Shown in pieces: positions 16,455 through 24,970 of a stretch of DNA of 32,937 bases. The position numbers and the translations under genes are program-made. The notes below the pieces were generated by a model that searched no databases, was not told where the DNA came from, and worked only from the letters and a program-made list of their open reading frames with translations. The stretch is from assembly GCA_016235765.1 (NCBI GenBank), contig JACRIZ010000004.1, positions 1 through 32,937 of the forward strand, written 5' to 3'. How positions within the stretch are numbered: the stretch's first letter is position 1; every line of letters begins with the position of its first letter. The DNA comes from Rhodocyclales bacterium (GTDB taxonomy: Bacteria > Pseudomonadota > Gammaproteobacteria > Burkholderiales > Rhodocyclaceae).

Positions 16455-16487
16455 GATAAAAGAAACGGCACCCGAAGGTGCCGTTTC
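16455..16487 (-). terminator. Intrinsic terminator/attenuator between livK and livH
   Basis: On the minus strand an 11-bp perfect stem (GAAACGGCACC / GGTGCCGTTTC; plus-strand 16462-16472 and 16477-16487) encloses a TTCG tetraloop and is followed at once by CTTTTATC. UUCG-capped GC-rich stems with a U-run are strong Rho-independent terminators. It sits 24 bases past the binding-protein stop and ends about 10 bases before the livH start, so it should reduce transcription of the permease and ATPase genes relative to the binding protein. Confidence 0.85.
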
Positions 16488-16511
16488 GCGGGGCTCGGTT
16501 TTCCCGTATTG

Positions 16512-17708
16512 CTATTTGGCCGGCGCGGCGACGGCGCCGATGGTCTCCAGCGCTTCCCACTTGCCGCCCTTGGCGATGTAGAGGCTCACCGCGCCGTCCT
16601 TCAGGTCGCCGTTTTCGTCGAACTGGATGCGCGTGGTCACGCCCTGATAGTCGGTCTTGGGCAGCTCGGCGAGGATCTTGGCCGAATCGCCGGACTGGGC
16701 ACGCTTGATCGCCTCGACCATCACCATCACCGCATCGTAGGCGTAAGGCGCGTAGAGCTGGATATCGCCGTACTTGGCCTTGAAGCGCTCGATGAAGGCC
16801 GGGCCGCCCGGCATCTTCTCGTAGGGAATGCCCGGCAGCGAGCAGTAGTGGCCGTCGGCGGCGGCGCCGGCATTCTTGACGAATTCGGTCGTGCAACCGC
16901 CGTCGCCCATCAGCAGCCGCGATTTGAGGCCGAGCTGCTTCATCTGCATCGCCATCGGCGCGGCTTGCGGGTCCATGCCGCCGTAGAAGATCAGGTCAGG
17001 CTGCTTGCCCTTGATCTTGGTGAGGATGGCCTTGAAGTCCACGGCCTTGTCGTCGGTATGCTCTTCGGCGACGACCTTGACGCCGGCGGCCACTGCCGCC
17101 TTCTTGAATTCCGTTGCCAGTCCCTCGCCGTAAGCCGTCTTGTCGTCGACGATGGCCACGGACTTGGCCTTGAGCTGGTTGCCGGCGTAGGCGCCGAGCA
17201 CCTTGCCCTGCTGCTCGTCGTTGGCCATGACGCGGAAGGCGGTCTTGAAGCCCTGGTGCGTGTAGGTCGGGTTGGTCGCCGAGGGCGACACCTGCGGTAT
17301 GCCGGCGTCCGAGTAGATCTTCGAGGCCGGAATCGTCGTGCCGGAATTGAGGTGGCCGACGACGGCGTTCACCTTGGCGTCGGCGAACTTCTGCGCGACG
17401 AGGATGCCCTGCTTCGGGTCGGCCTGGTCGTCCTCGCCTTGCAGGACGAGCTTGAGGGGCTGGCCGGCGATGGTGATGCCCGCCGCGTTGATGTCGTCGA
17501 CCGCCAGCCGGGCGCCGTTTTCGTTGTCCTTGCCGATGTGGGCCTGCGGACCGGTCAGCGGCGCGGAGTGGCCGAGCTTGACGATCAGCGGTTGCGGGGC
17601 GGCGGCCTGGGGGGCTGGGGCGGGCGCTTCGGCTTCCTTCTTGCCGCAGCCGACCGCGATCAATGCGGCTGCGACGGCGACGGCCAGTGTCTTGGCGGGA
17701 AAATGCAT
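16512..17708 (-). CDS. Branched-chain amino acid-type ABC transporter substrate-binding lipoprotein
   Basis: This 398-residue periplasmic binding protein is of the Leu/Ile/Val family (type I fold). The N-terminus has a lipoprotein signal ending AVGC, with the lipidated cysteine at residue 21, followed by a KKEAEAPAPAP linker, so it is probably membrane-anchored. Family features include VKLGHSAPLTGPQAHIGKDNENGARLAVDDIN, VNAVVGHLNSGTTIPASKIY, VSPSATNPTYT and FRVMANDEQQGKVLGAY. LivK in E. coli is soluble, so anchoring is a variation. The true ligand could be an amino acid or an aromatic or other carboxylate. A sigma-70-like promoter precedes it and a terminator follows. Confidence 0.93.
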   Translation of the reverse strand: MHFPAKTLAVAVAAALIAVGCGKKEAEAPAPAPQAAAPQPLIVKLGHSAPLTGPQAHIGKDNENGARLAVDDINAAGITIAGQPLKLVLQGEDDQADPKQGILVAQKFADAKVNAVVGHLNSGTTIPASKIYSDAGIPQVSPSATNPTYTHQGFKTAFRVMANDEQQGKVLGAYAGNQLKAKSVAIVDDKTAYGEGLATEFKKAAVAAGVKVVAEEHTDDKAVDFKAILTKIKGKQPDLIFYGGMDPQAAPMAMQMKQLGLKSRLLMGDGGCTTEFVKNAGAAADGHYCSLPGIPYEKMPGGPAFIERFKAKYGDIQLYAPYAYDAVMVMVEAIKRAQSGDSAKILAELPKTDYQGVTTRIQFDENGDLKDGAVSLYIAKGGKWEALETIGAVAAPAK

Positions 17709-17743
17709 GCTGAGTCTCCGGGTGGGTTGGCGGGGAGCGCCCG

Positions 17744-17772
17744 ATTCTGCGCGGGCCCCAGGGGCTTGTCAA
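17744..17772 (-). promoter_or_regulatory. Sigma-70-type promoter for the liv operon
   Basis: On the minus strand a perfect TTGACA (plus 17767-17772) is separated by exactly 17 bases from CAGAAT (plus 17744-17749; four of six matches to TATAAT). The predicted transcript would start about 28 bases before the ATG at 17708, leaving room for the GGAGA ribosome-binding sequence seen just before the ATG. Confidence 0.65.
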
Positions 17773-17797
17773 TTGAGGTACGGCACCGACATGCGAG

Positions 17798-18124
17798 CTA
17801 TTTCGCGCCGCCGAGTATCCATTTCACGAGGGTCCTGACGTCCTCGTCCCTGACCGTGGAATTCGGCGGCATCGGAATCGTTATGCCCTGGTCCTTCCAG
17901 GCGCCCGAGCCGCCTTTCTTCACCTTCTCGAACAATTTGGCTTCGGCATTCTTGTCGCCGGCATAGCGCTTGGCGACGTCCTGATAAGACGGGCCGACCA
18001 GTTTCCGGTCGACCATGTGGCAGGCCAGGCAGTTGCTCTTCTTGGCGAGTGCGGCATTCGCCTGGACTTGCGGGGCGAGCAGCGCAGTGACGCTGATGAT
18101 GGCAGCGGCGGGCAGCAGTTTCAT
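17798..18124 (-). CDS. Small periplasmic c-type cytochrome
   Basis: This 108-residue class I cytochrome c has a signal peptide at residues 1-23 (MKLLPAAAIISVTALLAPQV, cleavage near QANA). The haem-binding CLACH is at 32-36 and the likely axial methionine is M85 in TIPMPPN, followed by LVKWILG. Size and motif order match soluble c551/c552-type electron carriers. ATG 18124 is preceded by AGAGGA, and a longer upstream frame has no signal peptide. It lies between the DUF255 gene and the liv operon; partners cannot be told from context. Confidence 0.9.
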   Translation of the reverse strand: MKLLPAAAIISVTALLAPQVQANAALAKKSNCLACHMVDRKLVGPSYQDVAKRYAGDKNAEAKLFEKVKKGGSGAWKDQGITIPMPPNSTVRDEDVRTLVKWILGGAK

Positions 18125-18186
18125 CGGGGAGTCCTCTTTGGCATATTGGTTGGATCGACTCGCTGGCCTGGCGAGTCTAGCGGAAA

Positions 18187-20028
18187 TCAGTTGGCATCGA
18201 CAAACCCTTCCGGCACGGTGCACCCAACGCCGGTGCAGGCGGGAATGTTGACCGGGGCGGCCCGGCTTGCCAGCGATTCCTCCAGCGCCAGGAGCAAGGT
18301 CGCTGTCCCGCCGCCGCCACGCGCGACCTGCGGCAGGAACAGGCGCAGGCAGCGCTCCGCCGCTTCGCCGAAACGGCGCTCGCCGGTCAGCCGCGCCAGG
18401 CGGAGCAAGGCCAGCGCCGCCGCGGCGTTGCCGCCCGGCATCGAGTTGTCGTGGCCCGGCTTCGGTCTATGGATCAGCGCTTCGTGATCGTTCGCCGTGA
18501 AGTAGAAGCCGCCATCCGCCTTGTCTTCGAAGCGCTCGAGCAACGCGGTGCCGAGTTTGGCCGCAAACTCGGCGTCGCCGGCTTGCGGCGCCGCCTGCAT
18601 CAGTTCCTGGACTGCCAGGAGCAGGAAGGCATAGTCGTCCAGATAGCCGGCAAGGTGGGCGCGATCGCCGCGTGCCGTTGCCAGCAGCCGAGCACCGTCC
18701 CAGAGCCTGGCCTGGAGGTCGGCCAGGGCCCGGCGTGCCGCGGCCAGCCAGTCGGGGCGACCGAAGACTCGGCCCGCATGCGCCAGCCCCTCGATCATCA
18801 ACGCGTTCCACGCGGTCAGCACCTTGTCGTCGCGACCGGGGCGGACGCGGGTTTCGCGTTGCGCGAACAGCTTTGCGCGCATGGCAGCCAGCACCGGGCC
18901 GTCGTTCGCCGCCAGCGGTTCGACCACGCGCAGGTGCCAGTGCGCGTTCTCGAAGTTCGGCGGGCCGTCCAGGCCCCAGTGAGCGCGGGCGACGCGACAC
19001 TCGTCGTCCGTGAGCAGCGCGCGGACTTCGTCGCGCTGCCAAACGTAGTAGCGCCCCTCCTCGCCTTCGGAGTCGGCATCGAGCGAGGAAGCGAAGGCGC
19101 CTTCCGGCAATTGCATTTCGCGCATCGCCCAGGCGGCGGTTTCGGCGACGACGCGCGCAAACAGCGGCTCGGCGCTCAGCGCCCAGGCGTCGGCGTAGAG
19201 GCCGAGCAGCGGGCCGTTGTCGTAGAGCATCTTCTCGAAGTGCGGGATTTCCCAGCGTTCATCCACGCTGTAGCGGCAGAAGCCGCCGCCCAGTTGATCG
19301 TAGATGCCGCCTTCGGCCATGCGCGTCAGGGTGGTCAGCACGGCTTCCCTGGCGCGGCCATCGCCGCCACGCGCCTGGCCGAGCAGGAAGGCTAGGTCGC
19401 TGGCATGCGGGAACTTCGGCGCCCCGCCGAAGCCGCCAAAGCGCGAATCGTAGTTGCGCAGCAGGAATTCGCGGCCGGCCCGGACAGGCGTCTCGTCGAG
19501 ACTGACTTCCGCATCCGCGCGCGGCTGCAAGCCGGCCAGCATGGCCCGCAAGGACCGATTCTGCGCCGCGATGTCGTCAGGGCGCTGGCGATGGGCCTCC
19601 GCAATCTTTCGGCAGATGTCAGCAAAGGCCGGCAGGCCATGCCGGGGCGCATCCGGAAAATACGTACCGCCGAAGAAGGGCGTCCCGTCTGGCGTCAGGA
19701 ACATGGTCAGCGGCCAGCCGCCCGGCCGCCCGGTGAGCAGTTGGTGGGCGCTCTGGTAGATCTGGTCGAGGTCCGGCCGCTCCTCGCGGTCGACTTTGAT
19801 ATTGACGAACAACTCGTTCATCAGCGCCGCCACCGCCGGGTCCTCGAACGACTCGTGGGCCATCACATGGCACCAGTGGCAGGCCGAATAGCCGATCGAC
19901 AGCAGGATGGGCTTGCCGGTCTCGCGGGCGAGGGTGAGCGCCTGCTCACCCCATGGACGCCAGTCCACCGGATTTTCCGCGTGTTGCAGCAGGTAGGGCG
20001 ACGTTTCTTCGGCGAGGCGGTTGGCCAT
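18187..20028 (-). CDS. DUF255 / YyaL (SSP411-like) thioredoxin-fold protein
   Basis: This 613-residue protein is related to B. subtilis YyaL and mammalian spermatogenesis-associated protein 20. The N-terminal DUF255 thioredoxin-like domain contains [21 protein letters not shown], then [18 protein letters not shown] with the CHWC pair at 50-53, and [13 protein letters not shown]. The remainder is an alpha/alpha barrel of the six-hairpin glycosidase type ([45 protein letters not shown]). Its biochemical role is unknown. I start it at ATG 20028, preceded by AGAGGAAAG; an upstream extension adds eight residues without support. A 19-bp palindrome lies 24 bases upstream. Confidence 0.92.
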   Translation of the reverse strand: MANRLAEETSPYLLQHAENPVDWRPWGEQALTLARETGKPILLSIGYSACHWCHVMAHESFEDPAVAALMNELFVNIKVDREERPDLDQIYQSAHQLLTGRPGGWPLTMFLTPDGTPFFGGTYFPDAPRHGLPAFADICRKIAEAHRQRPDDIAAQNRSLRAMLAGLQPRADAEVSLDETPVRAGREFLLRNYDSRFGGFGGAPKFPHASDLAFLLGQARGGDGRAREAVLTTLTRMAEGGIYDQLGGGFCRYSVDERWEIPHFEKMLYDNGPLLGLYADAWALSAEPLFARVVAETAAWAMREMQLPEGAFASSLDADSEGEEGRYYVWQRDEVRALLTDDECRVARAHWGLDGPPNFENAHWHLRVVEPLAANDGPVLAAMRAKLFAQRETRVRPGRDDKVLTAWNALMIEGLAHAGRVFGRPDWLAAARRALADLQARLWDGARLLATARGDRAHLAGYLDDYAFLLLAVQELMQAAPQAGDAEFAAKLGTALLERFEDKADGGFYFTANDHEALIHRPKPGHDNSMPGGNAAAALALLRLARLTGERRFGEAAERCLRLFLPQVARGGGGTATLLLALEESLASRAAPVNIPACTGVGCTVPEGFVDAN

Positions 20029-20051
20029 GACTTTCCTCTGGACGCACAATT

Positions 20052-20070
20052 GTCGACCAATTTAGTCGAC
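20052..20070. promoter_or_regulatory. 19-bp near-perfect palindrome upstream of the DUF255 gene; candidate operator
   Basis: GTCGACCAATTTAGTCGAC: eight positions of each nine-base arm... GTCGAC, A, A paired with T, T, GTCGAC, with one mismatched pair, centred at 20061. It sits in the 69-bp gap before the DUF255 gene, 24 bp from its ATG. A dimeric regulator such as a MarR- or TetR-type protein would be a plausible ligand; none is encoded nearby, so this is inference. Confidence 0.4.
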
Positions 20071-20097
20071 TTCATGCCGCGTGCGCAACAGGGACAA

Positions 20098-20703
20098 TCA
20101 GCAGCCGTGCGCCGACAGCCTTTCGCTGTCCCGGCGCTTTTGCGCCCTCAGGCTATCCATCGTCGCCCCGGAACCGCCACGTCGCTCCTGGTTTTCGATG
20201 CGTTCGACACTTTCGCGCAGACCCGCACACTGCTGCTCCGTCTGCTCGGCCTCGCGCTGCGCCATCGCCTGCCGATACCGGTAGTCGCTGTCTGCTGCCG
20301 CGCTGGCTGCTCCTGTGGTATTCGTTGCAACCGCCGGCTGGGCCGCCGTTTCGGTGACGACCTCGACCACTTCGCCGGCTTCGATCTTCGCCACGAAGTC
20401 ACGCTTCACCCGCTTCGACTTCCGGTAGGCCCAGACTTCGGTTTCACCGTTCCTGGTACTCACCGTGCGGACCCGTTCCGGTTCGCCGTAGGTGGCACGG
20501 AGCTCGTCGGCCTTCATGCCCGGCTTGGGCAAGGCATCGGCGACCGCGTTGGGGTCGATCAGGCCACGTACCTTTGAATTCTCCTTGCCCAGCGGCCGAT
20601 CGCCGTAGTGGACTTTTCCCTTGTCGTCGACCCAGCGATAGACTTGAGCATGCGCGCACAGCGATGCGACTGTCAGCGCCAACAGCAAGAGCATTCTCTT
20701 CAC
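20098..20703 (-). CDS. DUF4124-domain secreted protein
   Basis: This 201-residue protein has a signal peptide (MLLLLALTVASLCAHA) and at once a DUF4124 domain, QVYRWVDDKGKVHYGDRP, a short beta unit common in betaproteobacterial envelope proteins. Residues about 60-110 (LRATYGEPERVRTVSTRNGETEVWAYR) resemble the small SmpA/OmlA-like fold often found near it. The C-terminal third is charged and helical with MAQREAEQTEQQCAGLRESVERIENQERR. GTG 20703 is preferred because GGGGAGGA lies about 6 bases upstream; ATG three codons later is the alternative. Function unknown; periplasmic location likely. Confidence 0.83.
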   Translation of the reverse strand: MKRMLLLLALTVASLCAHAQVYRWVDDKGKVHYGDRPLGKENSKVRGLIDPNAVADALPKPGMKADELRATYGEPERVRTVSTRNGETEVWAYRKSKRVKRDFVAKIEAGEVVEVVTETAAQPAVATNTTGAASAAADSDYRYRQAMAQREAEQTEQQCAGLRESVERIENQERRGGSGATMDSLRAQKRRDSERLSAHGC

Positions 20704-20749
20704 GACGTCCTCCCCAGGATGCCAAGGAAATGCGGCGATGATACCCGCA

Positions 20750-21169
20750 TCAAGCGCCGAACAGCGCCCGCCACCAGCGGCGGCGGCCTTCGGGCGGCTG
20801 GCGCTCCGCCTGCAGGTCCTCGGGGGGCACGCGGCTCATGATCCAGCCGGGCAGCGGCGGATTGGTCGAAAAGCCGCAGGAGACGCCCAGGTTGTTGGGG
20901 TCGTAGATCTTGATGAAGGTGGGCGCGTCGAGATTGTCAGCGTAGACGATGCTGCAGTAGTCGTGGCGGTGGTCGTCGCGCAGCAGTTCGTCGATACGCT
21001 TGACGAACTCGGCGGTGGTCGCCGCGGCAGCCGGTTCGGTCGGCACCGTTTCGCCGACGGCGTACAGGTACCAGCCGTCCGGGGCAAGCCGCCCCCAGAA
21101 GGCCGTCAACTGGTCCCAGGACATGATGGACCAGAGACGCCCGCAGTTGAGTTGCTGGAAGGCGCTCAC
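20750..21169 (-). CDS. Hypothetical protein translationally coupled to ilvD
   Basis: This 139-residue soluble protein is one I do not recognise. The start is taken as GTG 21169, which overlaps the ilvD stop in a GTGA tetranucleotide; a second possible start is the methionine 15 codons on ([11 protein letters not shown]). Visible features are a tryptophan-rich first half ([16 protein letters not shown]), a helix with [26 protein letters not shown], then [31 protein letters not shown], and a basic tail with [12 protein letters not shown]. No signal peptide or membrane segment is present. The [11 protein letters not shown]-like middle region suggests a compact alpha/beta fold. Its overlap with ilvD says only that it is co-expressed. 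Confidence 0.72.
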   Translation of the reverse strand: MSAFQQLNCGRLWSIMSWDQLTAFWGRLAPDGWYLYAVGETVPTEPAAAATTAEFVKRIDELLRDDHRHDYCSIVYADNLDAPTFIKIYDPNNLGVSCGFSTNPPLPGWIMSRVPPEDLQAERQPPEGRRRWWRALFGA

Positions 21170-23016
21170 CCTTCGAGCTTCGAGACGTCGCGCACGGCGC
21201 CCATATCGGCCGAAGTCGCCATGGCCGCGTAGGCGCGCAGCGCCGCCGAGACCGGGCGCTCGCGGCCGGCCGGCTTCCAGGCTCCCGCCGCCTTCGCGTC
21301 CATTGCGGCGCGGCGTGCCGCCAGGACTGACTTTTCCACGGCCAGGTGGATGCGCCGGTTCGGGATGTCGATCTCGATGGTGTCGCCTTCCTCGACGAGG
21401 CCGATCGCGCCGCCCGCGGCCGCTTCCGGCGAGGCATGGCCGATGGAGAGGCCCGAGGTGCCGCCCGAGAAGCGGCCGTCGGTGAGCAGCGCGCACTGCT
21501 TGCCGAGGCCCTTCGATTTGAGGTACGAGGTCGGGTAGAGCATCTCTTGCATGCCCGGCCCGCCCTTCGGTCCTTCGTAGCGGATCACGACCACGTCGCC
21601 CGCGACGATCTTGTCGGCGAGAATCTTCTCGACGGCTTCCTCCTGCGACTCGCAGACGCGCGCCCGGCCGGTGAACTTGAGGATGCTGTCATCGACGCCC
21701 GCCGTCTTGACGATGCAGCCCTTCTCGGCAATGTTGCCGAACAGCACTGCCAGGCCGCCATCCTGTGAGTACGCATTGGCCTTGTCGCGGATGCAGCCGG
21801 CGCTACGGTCGAGGTCGAGTTCGGGATAGCGGCGGTCCTGCGAGAAGGCCACCTGCGTCGGCACGCCGCCCGGCGCGGCGCGGAAGAAATCGAATACCTT
21901 GGTGTCGTGGGCCTGCATGACATCCCACAGTTCGAGCGCGCCCTTGAGCGTACGCGTGTGCACCGTGTGCGCGTTGTTGTGGAGCAGGCCGGCGCGGTCG
22001 AGCTCGCCGAGGATGCCCATGATGCCGCCGGCGCGATGCACGTCCTCCATGTGGTACTTCTGGGTCGCCGGCGCCACCTTGGCCAGGCAGGGCACTTTGC
22101 GCGACAGACGGTCGATGTCGGCCATGGTGAAATTCACTTGCGCTTCCTGCGCCGCCGCCAGCAGGTGCAGCACGGTGTTGGTCGAGCCGCCCATGGCGAT
22201 GTCGAGCGACATGGCGTTCTCGAAGGCCTCGAAAGTGGCGATCGAGCGCGGCAGCACCGCGGCGTCGTCCTTCTCGTACCAGCGCTTGCACAGTTCGACG
22301 ATCAAGCGTCCCGCCTGCAGGAAGAGTTGCTTGCGGTCGCCATGGGTCGCCAGCAGCGAACCGTTGCCGGGCAAGGACAGGCCCAGGGCTTCTGTCAGGC
22401 AGTTCATCGAGTTGGCGGTGAACATGCCCGAGCAGGAGCCGCAGGTCGGGCAGGCGGACCGCTCCATGGCGTTGACGTCCTCATCCGAGTTCTTCGAGTC
22501 GCCGGCCTCGATCATGGCGTCGATCAGGTCCACCATGCGGGTGGCGCCGTGCCACTGCACCTTGCCCGCCTCCATCGGACCGCCGGAAACGAACACGGCC
22601 GGGATGTTGAGGCGCAGTGCCGCCATCAGCATGCCCGGGGTGATCTTGTCGCAGTTCGAGATGCAGACCATCGCGTCGGCGGTGTGCGCGTTGCACATGT
22701 ACTCGACGGAATCGGCGATCAGGTCGCGCGAAGGCAGCGAATAAAGCATGCCGCCATGGCCCATGGCAATGCCGTCGTCGATGGCGATGGTGTTGAATTC
22801 CTTGGCGATGCCGCCGGCTGCCTCGATCTCGCGCGCGACCAGTTGGCCGAGATCCTTGAGGTGCACATGGCCGGGCACGAACTGGGTGAAGGAGTTCACG
22901 ACGGCGATGATCGGCTTGCCGAAGTCGCCGTCCTTCATGCCCGTAGCTCGCCAGAGTGCCCTGGCTCCGGCCATGTTGCGGCCGTGGGTCGAAGTGCGGG
23001 AGCGGTACTGGGGCAT
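21166..23016 (-). CDS. ilvD: Dihydroxy-acid dehydratase
   Basis: This 616-residue enzyme dehydrates 2,3-dihydroxy-isovalerate and -methylvalerate in valine, isoleucine and leucine synthesis, the same length as the E. coli protein. Cluster ligands are C122 (SNCDKITPG) and C195 (within [12 protein letters not shown]); the third cysteine of the 2Fe-2S plant-type enzymes near residue 49 is absent (FVPGH), which points to the oxygen-sensitive 4Fe-4S type. [20 protein letters not shown] near the C-terminus is the substrate-site signature. ATG 23016 is preceded by AAGGAG; the open frame runs further upstream without family sequence. The coupled downstream gene is of unknown function. Confidence 0.97.
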   Translation of the reverse strand: MPQYRSRTSTHGRNMAGARALWRATGMKDGDFGKPIIAVVNSFTQFVPGHVHLKDLGQLVAREIEAAGGIAKEFNTIAIDDGIAMGHGGMLYSLPSRDLIADSVEYMCNAHTADAMVCISNCDKITPGMLMAALRLNIPAVFVSGGPMEAGKVQWHGATRMVDLIDAMIEAGDSKNSDEDVNAMERSACPTCGSCSGMFTANSMNCLTEALGLSLPGNGSLLATHGDRKQLFLQAGRLIVELCKRWYEKDDAAVLPRSIATFEAFENAMSLDIAMGGSTNTVLHLLAAAQEAQVNFTMADIDRLSRKVPCLAKVAPATQKYHMEDVHRAGGIMGILGELDRAGLLHNNAHTVHTRTLKGALELWDVMQAHDTKVFDFFRAAPGGVPTQVAFSQDRRYPELDLDRSAGCIRDKANAYSQDGGLAVLFGNIAEKGCIVKTAGVDDSILKFTGRARVCESQEEAVEKILADKIVAGDVVVIRYEGPKGGPGMQEMLYPTSYLKSKGLGKQCALLTDGRFSGGTSGLSIGHASPEAAAGGAIGLVEEGDTIEIDIPNRRIHLAVEKSVLAARRAAMDAKAAGAWKPAGRERPVSAALRAYAAMATSADMGAVRDVSKLEG

Positions 23017-23072
23017 GGCGGTCTCCTTGGGGCGGATGATGATTTTACCGCCGGCCGGGGACCGCCCGCCAG

Positions 23073-23939
23073 TCAGAAGAGGTAGGAGGCCTTGAAGCCC
23101 ATTTCCTTGGTGCTGTTCTTGGGTTCGTACAAGGGCGCCGTAAATTGCCAATGATTGCCGGCATCGTCGACGGCGCGGATGTAATCGATCTCCGAATCGG
23201 TGATGCGCCAGTAGCTGGCGTAAGGTCCCATCGTCCAGTTGCCGAAATTCAGCATGACACTACCGCGCCAACCGTGGCCGTGCTTCTGGTCGTTCTTGGC
23301 TGCTTCGACGGAAACGAGGGTGGTTCCCAAAGAAGTGGTATCGCCTTCGAAGACGTCGCCAAATTCGGAAGTCTGCCGACCCTGGAGCAGATAGTCGTAC
23401 TCGATGGTCGTGGTCAGATTCATGTGGTCGTTGAAAGACCATCGATGGGCGAGACCGATGGGCAGATAGGTGTACCGGCTTTCGCGGCGATAGCCAAGAT
23501 GGCCGGTGCTCGTCGTGCCGCGCCCGTCGTGGAAGAGGTAGCGGAAGCCGAGGCCGATGTAAGGGCCCACCGTATGGTTGCCGAACGCGAAGTCGTAGCC
23601 GGACAGCAATCGCCACTCGGCATACCAGTTCGTGTTGTTCTCCATCGTGCCGGTGCCGTTCGACTCGTAATCGACCTTGCCTCGTGCATAGCGGAAGTCG
23701 GCTCCGCCGAACCAGCCGCTCGAGATTGGAAACCTGAGCCCGTAGTCGAAGCCGAGCTTGTTGCCCTTCAAGGACATCAGGTCGTCTTCGGTGTACTTGT
23801 AGGTAGAGGCCGTGAGGCCTACTTGCTGCGCGATTGCTTCCGCAGCAGGCGGCTCCTCGGCAACAGCGTCGCCGGTCGCCAGTACACCCAGAGTCATCGT
23901 GGCCCCGAAAACCAGGGCGAGCCTATCCCGCTTGATCAT
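23073..23939 (-). CDS. Putative outer-membrane beta-barrel protein (paralogue A)
   Basis: This 288-residue protein has a signal peptide ([20 protein letters not shown], cleavage near AVA-EE). The mature part is rich in alternating aromatic strands and ends in phenylalanine (KASYLF), the C-terminal signature recognised by the Bam machinery. Key segments: [49 protein letters not shown] and [17 protein letters not shown]. It aligns over its whole length with the next gene on the left-to-right map (24011-24838), so the pair arose by duplication. AGGAAAGGAAG precedes ATG 23939. I do not know a characterised family; it may be a small porin-like or lipid-related barrel. Confidence 0.78.
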   Translation of the reverse strand: MIKRDRLALVFGATMTLGVLATGDAVAEEPPAAEAIAQQVGLTASTYKYTEDDLMSLKGNKLGFDYGLRFPISSGWFGGADFRYARGKVDYESNGTGTMENNTNWYAEWRLLSGYDFAFGNHTVGPYIGLGFRYLFHDGRGTTSTGHLGYRRESRYTYLPIGLAHRWSFNDHMNLTTTIEYDYLLQGRQTSEFGDVFEGDTTSLGTTLVSVEAAKNDQKHGHGWRGSVMLNFGNWTMGPYASYWRITDSEIDYIRAVDDAGNHWQFTAPLYEPKNSTKEMGFKASYLF

Positions 23940-23986
23940 GAACAGCTTCCTTTCCTGAAGGTGGATTGTGACGGCGGAATACTAGC

Positions 23987-24016
23987 GCAATCAGAATGGA
24001 TATTGGGCAATCAGAA
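23987..24016. repeat. Pair of GCAATCAGAA direct repeats 20 bp apart upstream of paralogue A
   Basis: GCAATCAGAA occurs at 23987-23996 and 24007-24016. The period of 20 bp is close to two helical turns. The right copy overlaps the stop codon of paralogue B, and the left copy lies next to a -10-like TAGTAT (minus strand, about 23980-23985) for paralogue A. It may be a regulator site or a chance repeat. Confidence 0.3.
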
Positions 24017-24838
24017 CCGATAGCTCAGCTTCACGCCGATTTCGCGCGTGTTGTTGGTCGGCTCCCAGACCGTCCAGCGCTCGTTGCCGGTGCGCGTGGC
24101 GACATCGATGCGCTCCTTCTCGGAATCCTTGATGCGCCAGAGATGTAGATACGAGCCGATCGCCCATTCGCCCATGCGGTAGCTGGCGCTGAACCGCCAG
24201 CCTTCGCCGCGATACTGGTAGTTGATGACGTCCGGAACGTCGGTCCAGGGGCCGCGCCCTTCGATGTCCGACAAACGCGTGTCCTGGCGCCCGACGATCA
24301 GCCGGTCATGCTCGATGGATGCTTCCATGGCGTCGCCATTGGGGATCAGGAAGCGGTAGCGGACGCCGGCACGTGCGGTCAGGTAGCGGCTCTCGCGGCG
24401 ATAGCCGACCGCACCCGTATCGGTGACGCCGCGCAGGTCGTTGAAAAGGTAGCGATACCCAAGGCCGACGTCGGGCAACAGCGTATGCCTGCCCCGGACG
24501 AAGCTCTTGCCGACGCCCCATCGATTTTCGAAATAGTAGTCCGGCGTCCCGTCCATGTCGCCCGTGCCGCGGTAGTCCGCATCGCCGAAAGCACCACGCA
24601 AGGCGCCGCGGACGAACCAGCCGTCGTGCAGCAGGAAGGCCACGGAGTACTCCGCGCCGACCTTCTTTGCGGTCAGCGACATCGCCGATTCCGTGTACCG
24701 GTAATCGGACAGCGTCAGCCCCGCTTCCTGGACGATCCGGACGGGCTCGACCTGAGTCGGTTGCGGAGCCGATGCACCGGCGGCAAGAGAGCACGCCGCC
24801 ATGAAGATTCCGCCAACTACGACTCGATCAACTCTCAT
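24011..24838 (-). CDS. Putative outer-membrane beta-barrel protein (paralogue B)
   Basis: This 275-residue paralogue of the neighbouring gene keeps the same landmarks in the same order: [64 protein letters not shown] and EIGVKLSYRF, ending in phenylalanine. The signal peptide is MRVDRVVVGGIFMAACSLAA with cleavage near GASA. I chose ATG 24838 because the longer frame adds a basic non-signal segment and because a -10-like TATGAT (24876-24881, minus strand) lies just upstream. Identity between the paralogues is moderate, so the duplication is old. Location in the outer membrane is inferred from signal peptide, strand pattern and terminal residue. Confidence 0.76.
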   Translation of the reverse strand: MRVDRVVVGGIFMAACSLAAGASAPQPTQVEPVRIVQEAGLTLSDYRYTESAMSLTAKKVGAEYSVAFLLHDGWFVRGALRGAFGDADYRGTGDMDGTPDYYFENRWGVGKSFVRGRHTLLPDVGLGYRYLFNDLRGVTDTGAVGYRRESRYLTARAGVRYRFLIPNGDAMEASIEHDRLIVGRQDTRLSDIEGRGPWTDVPDVINYQYRGEGWRFSASYRMGEWAIGSYLHLWRIKDSEKERIDVATRTGNERWTVWEPTNNTREIGVKLSYRF

Positions 24839-24970
24839 GCGCCAACGGTCCCGAGGGTGGCTTCGTAACGAAAGCATCATATCGTGCAAATCGACAGTTG
24901 CCTGCATCAAAGCTCATGAAAACGTCTGCCCCGGATAAAATCATCATTTCGGCACAACCGTCATCAGTCG
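24839..24970. promoter_or_regulatory. Divergent region between barrel paralogue B and lgt
   Basis: This 132-bp gap is flanked by divergent genes and is less GC-rich than its surroundings. Minus strand: TATGAT at 24876-24881 could serve as -10 for paralogue B. Plus strand: GGATAAAAT with TAAAAT at 24936-24941 could serve as -10 for lgt. I found no clear -35 box for either. No other structure seen. Confidence 0.3.

Noticed and set aside
23017-23072. GC-rich stretch between ilvD and the barrel gene considered as a terminator
   Set aside because: No clean stem followed by a T-run could be drawn on the minus strand.
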